From Thamnidium elegans (taxonomy: Eukaryota > Mucoromycota > Mucoromycetes > Mucorales > Mucoraceae), in the NCBI GenBank assembly GCA_025201345.1, contig JAIXMG010000007.1, forward strand, positions 1,054,001-1,118,000: DNA of 64,000 bases, in the 5' to 3' direction. Below are positions 46,568 to 56,594 of this stretch, piece by piece. The stretch's first letter is position 1. Every line of letters starts with the position of its first letter. A program made the position numbers and the translations under genes. The notes under the pieces are model-generated. The model had not been told where the DNA came from. It saw only the letters and a list, made by a program, of their open reading frames with translations, and did not search any database.

Positions 46568-47465
46568 ATGATACCTACACCCGATTTATCTCATATTAAA
46601 AAGCAAGACTATGACAGAGTCTATGAACCAGCTGGTATAATTTAATATATACATATAAAAAATACTAGTAGATAAGAAACGTTGACAATTTTTTTTTTAA
46701 AAAAAACAAAACAACAGAGGATACTTTCCTATTGTTGGACGCACTTGAAGAGGACGAAAAGTTGATTCAGTCACTGAAACCACGCATTTGTTTAGAGATT
46801 GGGTAAATGAATGACACTTCGAAAAAAAATTCATCTTGCTAATGCTAGACATAGATCAGGTTCTGGCTGTGTTACAACCTTGCTGGCCAAGATTGTAGGC
46901 GATTCTAACGCTTGTAAGTGTCAAGATATTTAAATACTCGTTTTGTTTTATTAATATCTTTCTAGTATTTTTAACTACTGACATCAATTCATTTGCATGT
47001 GAAACAACAAGACAAACTGGTTTACAGAATAAGATTACACGTATTGAACCTATTAATACCTCACTTGTCAATGGTATCTTGCCTAGATTAAAGAATCGTG
47101 TCGATATTCTTTGCTTTAATCCACCTTATGCAGTAACACCGCATGAAGAAGTTGGAAGCTTTGGTATCGAGGCGTCATGGGCTGGAGGTATTGATGGTAG
47201 AGAAGTGATTGATGAATTATTACCTTATGTCAAGGTTAGAAAGAAAGAAAAGATATAGTTGACATAGACAGGTATTAATTGACTTTTTTTATGGATTTAG
47301 GATATTTTATCTCCACAAGGTTTATTCTATTTATTGCTTATCGAAGAAAATAAACCAAAAGAAATTGTTGAAATTATGAAGAACCAGTACGGTATGAATG
47401 CAATGATTATTATGCAACGTAGAGCCGGTAGAGAAAAACAATTTATTGTAAAAATACACCACTAG
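46568..47465 (+). CDS. MTQ2: eRF1 N(5)-glutamine methyltransferase MTQ2/HEMK2
   Basis: Five exons: 46568-46634, 46718-46802, 46855-46913, 46966-47234, 47301-47465; 214 aa. Seen: YEPAEDTFLLLDAL, SAM-binding ICLEIGSGSGCVTTLLAKI, FLTTDINSFAC, catalytic NPPY in VDILCFNPPYAV, and GREVIDELLP, all in the HemK-like order. Known: Mtq2-Trm112 methylates the GGQ glutamine of eRF1. Length (214) fits (yeast 221). The intron 1 acceptor follows a T-A tract. Its stop is 9 bp from the stop of the convergent DUF1770-like gene. Confidence 0.94.
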
Positions 47466-47474
47466 AATAAAATA

Positions 47475-48094
47475 TTATTTAGCTGCTTCAATTGCTTGTG
47501 TTGTTGTTGTCATTAACATGGATGCGTTTCTAGCTACAGATCTATACACAGCTCTTTTTTTTTTTTTTTTTTAAAAAAAAAATTATTATTTGCATTAGTC
47601 AAAAAAAAGTATTATGTAAACATATTTCACATATATACTTACTTGATACATTCAGATACGCCGTGTTTAATACCTTTAAAGAACCCAAACTTTCTAGGAT
47701 TCTTTGCGTTAATAACGCCTTTTGTTCTATACCACGACCAAGCGTTTGAACAAATACTCCAAGTAAACCCACTAATGAAAGGAACAATAATTTGATCCTT
47801 AACAACAGCAGACCATAAAATGCCCATGGGAGAAGTGCCGCTCTCTAATAAGTTTTGTACTGACTTTTCAAACTGTTTTTCGAAACGCATATCGGGTACA
47901 GTAGGTCCTTTCTTTCGAGGTGCAGTTACTGAAAAGTCATCATCGTCGTCGTCTACAACAAGACTTTCCATAGCAGGATCTCTTAATTCGGCTTGACGTC
48001 TTTGAAGTTCTAAAAGACGTGCGAGATCATCACTATCGTAATCACTTGAAGAAAATAGCAAAGTTTCTGGTTGAATAGCTTCTACAGGTTCCAT
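47475..48094 (-). CDS. DUF1770-like fungal protein
   Basis: Two exons (minus): 48094-47643, 47553-47475; 176 aa. Seen: acidic N-terminus with a six-Asp run, then KKGPTVPDMRFEKQFEKS, WSAVVKDQIIVPFISGFTWS and NAWSWYRTKG. The PDMRFE plus RDQ-(x)-PL-QG-x-W arrangement resembles fungal DUF1770. The hydrophobic SAVVKDQIIVPFISGFTWSI stretch could be membrane-associated. Function unknown. The intron contains a T20-A10 tract. Convergent with MTQ2 (9 bp between stops), so the transcripts' 3' UTRs must overlap. Confidence 0.65.
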
Positions 48095-48649
48095 ATTACT
48101 AAAGTAACAGTTTTTTTAAAACAAAAACGGCGTGTTTTAAAGAAACAACAATAAAAAAAAATTGTATGACGTTGAAAGTAAACTTATGTGATTGGTTGAA
48201 AGGGCTTCTCTAATTCCAAACGCGTTGCCATAGTTAGTTCCAAACTTATGAACATTCGAAAGTTTGTAGCTAATTCCTGTTTTTGAAGACGTATCCACGT
48301 CGTAATGTGGATAAGAGTTGTTCTTCGTCAATAAGGTTGTTATTAATAATTTTTTAGAGTGCCCTATATTAAGTTCTCTAGAGGTCTATCATTTAGTTTA
48401 CTATGAGGTAGATATAACAAAGCCACGTATCTACTTATTTCCTTTTATTCTACTCAATCAATATCTATCTATTCAGAACTACTTCTTGCTTCATTCAAAT
48501 TAATCAATTGTATTTAATATACATAAATAAGCAAGAGTTTATTATCATATTTTTTCCTTCCCTTGTTTAAATAAATATTTTATTTTATACGAGAGTACAA
48601 TATCGCGCTTTTTGCTTCGTACCCAGTTATCAATATGTCAGCTACTACA
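48095..48649. other. Intergenic
   Basis: On minus, 48331-48137 is open for 64 codons (NNSYPHYDVDTSSKTGISYK ... FGIREALSTNHIS), which looks protein-like but is unrecognised; possibly a repeat remnant. Confidence 0.4.
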
Positions 48650-49025
48650 GCATTCGACTTAGTAGAAGCTCAACTAATCCTCATAACCCAATATATCGAG
48701 GTAAACTGGTCCCATTCATTGGTGATAGAGGTACGGGAGTAGGAAGTATAATAAAGGCTACTACTGTAGATACGAGAGGAGGTGGCCTGAAATAATGGGT
48801 GGAAAAAAAGGAAATATTTGTATTACTAGTGAGTACAAAACGTCTCAAACATGTGTCTATTGCTTCGAGCAATTAGAGCGTCACAGTTTGTTGAGCAAAA
48901 GAGCGTAAAAATGACCAACAGACTCACAAAGGGTAGCCTAATGTATACCAACCCAGAATATGTCTCTGTTTAGTATGGTAGGCCCGGTAAATATTTTATC
49001 AATCTAAATGACAATTATTTATCTT
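48650..49025 (+). pseudogene. Relic with TnpB/Fanzor-type zinc-ribbon motifs
   Basis: Plus strand, broken into frames. 48668-48793 reads NPHNPIYRGKLVPFIGDRGT then GVGSIIK. 48795-48907 reads GNICITSEYKTSQTCVYCFE. 48909-48972 reads RLTKGSLMYTNPEYVSV. The order basic/Gly-rich loop - TSQTCxxC - MYTNPxYVSV (second Cys pair degraded, Cys to Tyr) resembles the C-terminal zinc ribbon of IS605 OrfB/TnpB and eukaryotic Fanzor proteins (TSxxCxxC ... CxNPxC). Several stops separate the pieces and no upstream RuvC region is recognised. Alternative: another zinc-ribbon transposase. Moderate confidence. Confidence 0.45.
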
Positions 49026-49661
49026 AAAAAAAAAAAAGGTAAATCACTTTTCTTTTATGTCCGTACAAAAGAATACTGTTCTTCTTAAAGCAACCACCAT
49101 GTATAAGTGCACTTCTTACAAATGACGGAATACTAGAAAGACAATTGAAGACAATTGTTGTGGTAAGCTATTAACTTGAAAATGAAATCTAGTTCGATTT
49201 CTAACCTTTGTGCCATATAACTAACTTATCTCTTTATGATCTCACCCAATTAAGACCATTTTTATCAGTTATTGAAGATCTCCTTCCAATAAAGTCCGTA
49301 TGAAATGACTTCCCAATCAAAGATTCTTCGTTCTGGATTATGTGAAGAAACCGTAGCTGACCTTGCCCGTTTTTAAATCAACAGTGAATTAAAAATAATC
49401 CTATGGATGTCTATCAGTATACATATCAGTTTTATTCATTACCATTAGTTTCGGTCTTATTATAATTTCTAATAGATACGATACACATATTATACCTATG
49501 CTTTTAGCATATTTAATGCAAATGATGAAGCACGTATCAGAAACCTCAGTATTCCATAAATAGATCATCAAATTCATATTCCGATTGTGCTCACAAAAAA
49601 AAAAAAAAAAGAACTCTTTTCGCTCTTTTCTTTTTCTTTTTCTCGACGTCATAAATATAAA
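49026..49661. other. Upstream region of the PH-domain gene
   Basis: No gene supported; an A run at 49595-49610 lies about 50 bp before the start codon. Confidence 0.4.
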
Positions 49662-52652
49662 ATGGAAGAGAACAAGTTTTGGCACCGTAAACAGTGTTCT
49701 TATAGAGTATTTATTGGCCCTTGGGACATAAAGGCTCCTCCTCCGCCACCGGAACATTTTGTAGCAAATGATTCAATAAGTATTCATTCCAACGAATCCG
49801 TCTCAAGTTTAAAGTTACTTAAAAGGTAAAAAAGAAAAAAAAATATGTCAACAGAGTATATCTAATATGCATTATAATAATAGCAATTCCTCAGCAAAGT
49901 CTAGTATTAATCGAAAGGATAGTATGGCTACTTCAGACGAAACTAGTTTTGTCACTGCACGATCCGGTACAACCAATTCTACGACGTATAATAGCGTGGG
50001 TTCTACGCCTCAATTTTTAGAACAAATAGCTAACCAAGACGACGACGATGACGAAATTGATTATCAATTTCTAACTAATGCAAATACAACTGGGTCTGAA
50101 TTTATATCTGCAAGTCCTGAAGAGAGTGAGGGCAGTATAGATAATCATAATGACACCGAATCAATTGAAACGATTAAACCTGCTAAAGGAAAATTACCTA
50201 TGGCAAATAAAGCTGTCACTACTACCGCATTATCTACTACCAATATTAATACTAGTACCAAAAAAAGAAAAAAGCGATTGCATAAACATAAGAAGCCATT
50301 ACTATGGAAGAAGACTGGATCAGTTTTCGTCTCAAGGTTACCTAATGAGGTTACACCAGATGAACCTGTCTCAATCTCGACTGGCAAACCATTAAAGCGA
50401 GAACCTATCTTATGTATGCGTTCTGTAGGTGATTGTATCAGTTCTGAGCCGTCACGATATAAAGCTGCTAAAGAAGCAAGATTTGATTTATTAACCGAAA
50501 GCTGGAAACAAGTAGAATTAGTTTTAACTGATACTCATCTATCCACATACGTTTATTCTGTAAGTATATAAATATATTCATATTTTTGTACGCAGTACGT
50601 CTAACTGCATAATATGTAGTCTATATTCTGGCCCAAACAAAAATTAGAGCATCGCGTATATTTACAAGGGCCTAAGAGACAAAAAAATTTAGAATTGTAC
50701 TTGTTATCGTCGTTAGATTACTCGTTCTGCTTACGACATTTATCAACTGCACACGGTAGGATACCAGTGATGGTAACAATGACATTTAAAGCGAGATCTT
50801 TTATAAAATGCCAGGAATGGTATATGCAACTATACGATATACTGCCTGCCGAATGTAAACGTATTTGTCCTAAATGGTGTGAGGTATATATACCTATGCT
50901 TGACATATCTGTCAATTTACCTTTATCACATATCAAACACAGTTACGACGTGACAATGGAAGATGTAAAAGAAGCTGCCTTGACAGTTCTGGAAGAGGAT
51001 GCTTTAAATGAAAAGATGGAAAAATTGGCTGAAACGGACAACTTGGGATTATGTTGGGCTACCAAGGATAGAGCCGAATGGATATATTGGGTCCATTCTT
51101 CTTCTGATCCTACCAAACGTATTGATTGGGCATTATGTCCTCAAAATATTGAAGAGACACATCGACTAGAATTGAGACCTATTCAACATACACCCCACGA
51201 CATTATTTTAAAAGAAAGTTTTACGTTAAAAGAACCTCCTCCAGTCGAAGGATTCTTGATATTCGCAACAGATTTATTAGGTCGTACATCTAAAGCATAC
51301 AACAGTAAGATGAATTATTTCGCTTCATTCGATCAGTTTTTATTTTATACAAATTCAACCAAAGTATCAGAACCAGATATTGCTTGCGTCCTGGATGAAG
51401 ATATGATGCCAAAGAATATTCGACCCAAACCATTTGTGTCTGCTATTTCGCCATACGCAGAGTCCTCTAATGAACAAACCAGACTTGATGAAATTATACG
51501 TCGTATGAAGTTAATGACGGAAGCAAAAGGCATGATTGATCTTACTGAGGTTTCCTACGTACGGAGAACGTTTACTAACGAATTTGATAATGAACAAGAT
51601 AATAACAATCCTAGTCAAATCAGTTTTGGAAGTGTGTCTCCTATGCTACCAGTATCAGGGCAGCGACAATCCAGTAGTAGCTTTTTTGGTCTAATGCCTC
51701 GTCGTAATACACCTTGCTTAGAATTAGTCATGGAAAATGGATTACAAATTAAGTTTCAGGCAAGTTTAAATCGAGCTTTTTTTTTTAGAGAGAGAGAGAG
51801 AGGGAAAAAAATCGTATACTAACTTATTTATAGGCTCATTCTGGTGAAACTTGTGATTTATGGGTGAATTATTTGGCTCAAATTATTGTTTATTATAAAG
51901 CTCGAAAAGAAGCAGATAAAGATGTACATACACGCGATACATCAGTATACAACAGTGCTATAAAAGTATCAGAAAATACTTTGATTACAGATAATAATCA
52001 GATCGACACACAGGATGGATGTATACATAAAAAAGAGGAAAGTATGGTAGATACCCGTATATGGAGTTACTGTCTTTATGAGCAATGTCGTGATATTGTG
52101 GTAAGTAAACAAAACAATGACAAAACAATAGTGTCATTATTTACTAAACATAACAATTAGAAATCGGGAATTTTATATTATAAACCTCCTAATCGAGGAT
52201 CCTACTCTCAGAAAATGTTTATTTTGACAGCTAACGGATGGATATTATTCTATGATGTAATTGATCGTTCGACTAAAAAAAAAACTAGTAATCACACTCA
52301 AAAGGGAACGATAGATATTGCTGGATGTTACTTTTATTCTGGAGTCGATAGCAGTAAAATGAAAAAAGGATCAAACCAAGATAATTTATGGAAAAAATCA
52401 ACTCGTATTTATGCTAGTGGATTAACCACAGATGATGATACTGTTTCTTGTGTCTTTTCTGTTTGGAAACCTAAATTACGTCGATACTTTAGTCCTAAAA
52501 GACAAAGGCTTCGTGTATACCGTCAAGATCAAAGGCTAAATTCCACTGGAACTATATGGACTTTCTTAGCTAGAAGTAGAAGAGAAAAGGAAGAGTGGGT
52601 GTGTGCTTTAAATACTGTAACTGAACATATGATTCGCTGTGAAAATAGATAA
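49662..52652 (+). CDS. Spo71-like PH-domain protein
   Basis: Five exons: 49662-49825, 49857-50559, 50620-51759, 51834-52100, 52161-52652; 921 aa. Seen: MEENKFWHRKQCSYRVFIGP at the start; a disordered Ser/Thr/Asp region (60-200) with KKRKKRLHKHKK; RFDLLTESWKQVELVLTDTH (PH-like, about 255); WPKQKLEHRVYLQGPKRQKN; VMVTMTFKARSFIKCQEWYM; KEPPPVEGFLIFATDLLGRT (second PH); and a third PH-like unit FILTANGWILFYDVIDRS ... FLARSRREKEEWVCALNTVT. The EPPPVEGFL block and multiple-PH layout match Spo71/Mug56, which in ascomycetes act at the forespore membrane. A role in Mucorales is unknown. Exon 3 ends with a GC donor (CAG|GCAAGT). Confidence 0.72.
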
Positions 52653-53130
52653 AAAAAAATTGTATTTAATAAATGGTTAACAGCGCTTGTACATATTTAT
52701 ATAAATATATATTCTGGATAATTTAAAGTGATTGTATGTAACACGTACAAACTCATACATGGTAATTATTGAACTTAATGTCGTACGCCACGAAGTGGTA
52801 TAACATGAAAAAGAGTTTGGTAAAAAAGAGACAGTTACTCCTAACTGGTCACTTCCTCGAAGTAAGTCGGTAAGAGCCAAAACTGTATTGGTTATTTATA
52901 GTGGTAAAGACATAATGGAATGTTTCGGTTCATATTTACAAAAAAAAAAAAATTACTATGTATATTAATAAAAGTTTGATATAAATACAGTAAAGTGTTT
53001 TTTGTGTGAACCAAAGCGTTCAATTCTCTTACTGGTAGTACTATTATATACTTTTGTAAGTATATTCAGACTATTTGCATTTAATTGCATTACTTATAAG
53101 CTATTTTTGTTTATTATAGAAACTGGACAT
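52653..53130. other. Intergenic between convergent genes
   Basis: No gene supported; A run at 52940-52952. Confidence 0.4.
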
Positions 53131-54314
53131 TTATAAAGCTGATGCTTTTATAAGTTTTATAAGCTTATCAATTGAAACTTTCAAATCCACTCTTCTTCTC
53201 TCTAACTTTTTCGCTGCTTCCTCAGTAGAAATGCAGTCATCCCTGCTGATTTTTTGCACCTCTTTATAAACAATCAATCTTGTACTAAAAAACTTCGACT
53301 CGGTCCTGCTTTTTCTCCATTTTGTGCCAAACTCTTCTTCTAAAGATTTGATAGAAGGATTACCAGAAAGACCGACATCATACTCTTGCCAGAGATCGTT
53401 GATTGTGACCAAGTTTCTTTTCATCTTGTATTGAGCAGGTGATACAGGAGAAGAGCTAGATGACACCTCACTATTGTTCAAGCTCCTTGGTACTTCTAAA
53501 ATCACGGTTGCTTCTTCAGAAGTTCCTCGATTGTATTGATGAGGATTTGTAATATTAGTAGCCATTTGCATAAGACTTTCTGAGATTAAGTTTCTAGTAG
53601 AAGATTGATATTCCTCCATTTCTCTGCAGTGGTTTTCGATTTGAGTTTGCATAGCATTGAGTGACGTTAATATAGAGTTAAACCCAGAATTGATAATGTT
53701 AACGAGCTCGGGCATCAAAACTTGTAACTGCTGGTTCATTGGAAACTCTTCATTGCTGTTTGTTTTTTTTGGAGTTGACTTTATGTTATGAGAGTCCAAA
53801 AACGTCTTAAGAAGTTCGCTTCTGTAAGTTGGATACGTATTTATACCAAGAGCAGACTGTTCCTTTCGAAGATTTTGAATAGCTTTAACGAAGGCAAGAA
53901 TCGATTCACTACCTAACGCACGTTTTGTATTATCGACTTTTTTTACATTGATATTACCACGAGGAATAACATAGTCCTTCAAGAACAAGCAAAGTTTTTC
54001 ATCAGTTACAATAACACCATCTTCGAACTGTTTTATTTCAGTACACCAAGCCTGAGCATTAAGTATGTTATTCGATTAATACGTATATTTTTGATAATAT
54101 ATTCTATCAAATTTGATTTACATACCTTCCACTCCTTCTGCTTGGCGCCGTAAGCCTTAACTGTGTTTGTAGAAGGAAGCCTTTGGCTTTCAGCAACATT
54201 CATTTGTGTATTACTAGCCGTGTTATTATCATTATCAAGGTCCATTTGACAGCCCTCGTCGATCAAGGGCTCGTCAGTTTGTTTTGAAGAATAATTGTGA
54301 GGATGATTTTGCAT
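53131..54314 (-). CDS. GCR1_C-domain protein with recombinase-like N-terminal domain
   Basis: Two exons (minus): 54314-54126 and 54051-53131; 369 aa, intact. Seen: residues 45-160 (TVKAYGAKQKEWKAWCTEIK, VTDEKLCLFLKDYVIPRG, SILAFVKAIQNLRKEQSALG, TYRSELLKTFLDSHN) look like the helical core-binding/SAM-like domain of tyrosine recombinases and Crypton or Ndc10-type proteins. A middle coiled segment follows, then NDLWQEYDVGLSGNPSIKSL and EEEFGTKWRKSRTESKFFST (about 275-320), the GCR1_C DNA-binding fold (pattern LWxEWxxGLxGxPSIxxLExxxGxxWR). Fungal Cryptons carry the recombinase catalytic domain with a GCR1_C domain; here the catalytic part (R..HxxR..Y) is absent. Could be a domesticated, Crypton-derived DNA-binding protein or a transcription factor. 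Confidence 0.75.
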
Positions 54315-55607
54315 ATTTTCAGTATGAGAAAGTTTAGGAAAAAGGGGTTTTTTTTTTAATTTATGGTTTGAGATGGAAAAAAATAAGTGTCAAAACAGGC
54401 ATGTAAATAATTGGATGGGAGCTCAGGAACCTATGTTTTTGCCCGGGCATACTATTTTTTCGACCCGGAATGTTTACTCAAAGCCAGTCTCACCCGGTAA
54501 GATCTAAAACTAAAATACGTAAAAGTTTTTGCAAGGAGAAAAATAAATACCCGATTTTTTATTTTCCATTGTAGGATCATTGAGATTTTAAATTTTGGTG
54601 TTCCCGTTTTAGAATAAAAAGCAAGCCCCGAAAAATAATAATAGTGGTAAACTCGCACAGTCAGCGAACTAGCGGTTTTTCCTTTCGAGCGACTAATGTT
54701 CCAAATACGAGTTCTCTTTTTCAAAATATATCTTTATTCCCGCGAGTAGAATACAATGTTTCCTCGACCTACTACCGCTACTTTTTCAAGTCTATGAGAC
54801 TTTAAAATTTAAAAAAGGGCGTGGATTTTGTAGTCAGTTAGACTATTTTGGACGTCCAAAATAAAATACTGTTTCGCGATGAATAAGACTATTTTGACTT
54901 GGCTTTTAGATCTTCCTTTCAATAAAACTGCTAGTGATATTATATTCACTGTTGGGATGGACTGGACGGGTCCTATGACATATGTGTTCGCGGTGAAAAA
55001 AGTAAAAGATGTATATTTGGCTAAAACCATTTCTATTTTGCTGATGAGCTGCCGTCTTTCGAAGATACTCTTAATTATTTATATGTATGGCGTAACCATC
55101 ACTTGAACTTGAAGGATGCCCTGTTGCCAGCACTTTGAAAATATAAGCAAGCGTTCTTTTCTTCCGTCCTTGAGACCTCTGTACCTGTTGATGTTGTTGG
55201 CTCGCCTAATGTATATTTGATACCGTCACGTCGCCGTCCCAGTCAAGCCCCCCTCAACCATTGAAGACTTGAACAATGACGAACAATGAATAATGTATTC
55301 GTTATTTGTATTTGAAATTGTATCTGACTGTAATAAAACAACAACTGTTTTATAAAAATAAATAATAATAAACATAATACAGCAAAATAAACTTTATAAT
55401 TAAAATTGAACTAAAAGAAATAGCTATTGAGAGGATTGATCTTCCGGTTCTTTACCTTCTCCACAATCGTATTATACTAAAATTAACTATGTACACCTCT
55501 TCTCCCGCCAAATATAAACTATCTCAAGATCTGTTACTTTCAGTTTAAAATTGCGATATTTTTCTTTTTCAAAATAAAACCCTCCTTTTTTTTTTTACGT
55601 TTACACA
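54315..55607. other. Degenerate ORF region
   Basis: 54844-54863 is a perfect 20-bp palindrome (TATTTTGGACGTCCAAAATA). From 54879 an open frame MNKTILTWLLDLPFNKTASD ... GMDWTGPMTYVF runs to 55106; a frameshift gives DELPSFEDTLNYLYVWRNHH (about 55043-55102), then after a stop SRRRPSQAP near 55230. It looks like the decayed end of a mobile-element protein, family unknown. No intact gene. Confidence 0.45.
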
Positions 55608-56476
55608 ATGACTCGAATCAACCAAGCCATTGGCTTCATTAAGCAATATTCAACATCGGCTGTCAAACAAGCTACTGGCACAAAGAAGTTAGTATATACC
55701 TCTCCCAATGCAAGTCTTGTCAAGCTTGTTAAAAAGTTTTCTTTAACCACCCTTGGTGTAAGTTTTTTTTTTTTTTTTTTTTTTTTTTTTGTGTGTATAG
55801 TCGTTTGACGTTATTGTAGATCTCAGCTATTGCAACACCCTCTGTCATGTTCTTTTGGCAATCACCTGCAGGTAATAGAAAAGTTATATAAATAGACAAG
55901 TCAACTCATTTGAGACATAGTTCAAGCCGCCGACGTCTCTGGTACAATGTTTTTAGGTGGTAAGAAATTAAACATAACTTGTGAATACAAATATATGTAT
56001 AAGTATAAATAATACTAAAAATTTAAGAATCACTCACTCGCTATGCGATTACACAAATGTTAATGACAGCCATGATGGCAAGTGCTTGTTCAACTGGTGC
56101 GCTATCATTTTTATTATCACCTTACGTTAATGCCATTTATGTTCATACACCGCGACGATCAATTCAAAGCGATAAAGCAGCACCCATTTCACCTAATACT
56201 GTCATTTCAATTGATACGCTGGACTTATTAGCTCGTCGTAAAACCACTACACTTCATATTAAGGACCTTTTACCTACTAATTCATCCGTGTTGACATGGA
56301 CAGTGAATAAGCAAGTGATTAAAAGACAGTACGCTTTAGAACAGGAAAAGGGTATTAAACCTACCATTCAACAAGATAGATTTTGGCTGGATCAAAGAAA
56401 CGGTACTGGAGATCGAGATGTCATGTCTAGTATTTTACGTATTGTTCATGAACAAGGACGTCAAAGATTTTTATAA
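55608..56476 (+). CDS. TMEM70/TMEM186-family mitochondrial protein
   Basis: Four exons: 55608-55757, 55820-55871, 55921-55959, 56028-56476; 229 aa. Seen: basic Ser/Thr-rich N-terminus (a plausible mitochondrial presequence), then KLVYTSPNASLVKLVKKFSL, a membrane hairpin (ISAIATPSVMFFW and MLMTAMMASACSTGALSFLL), then SPYVNAIYVHTP, VISIDTLDLLARRKTTTLHI and KDLLPTN. This is the YTG...FSLTT - TM - TM - HxxTKxYV - TLxLLxRxxxTxF layout of TMEM70-type proteins. Known: animal TMEM70 helps ATP synthase assembly and TMEM186 complex I assembly. The fungal function is inference. Intron 1 has a T run of about 30. Convergent with the PhK gene (118 bp). Confidence 0.72.
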
Positions 56477-56594
56477 CAAATTAAAACTTTATTTTTTACT
56501 GAATGAAATGTATAATACAATGTGCGTATTTTTTTATTTTTTTTTTTGGAGTTGTTGTTGTTGTATATAAAGCTGATTGTTTCTTTTTCTTTAA

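Noticed and set aside
49401..49757. 118-codon minus-strand frame over the PH-gene promoter
   Set aside because: Antisense to the Spo71-like exon 1 and made of poly-Lys/Phe from homopolymers.
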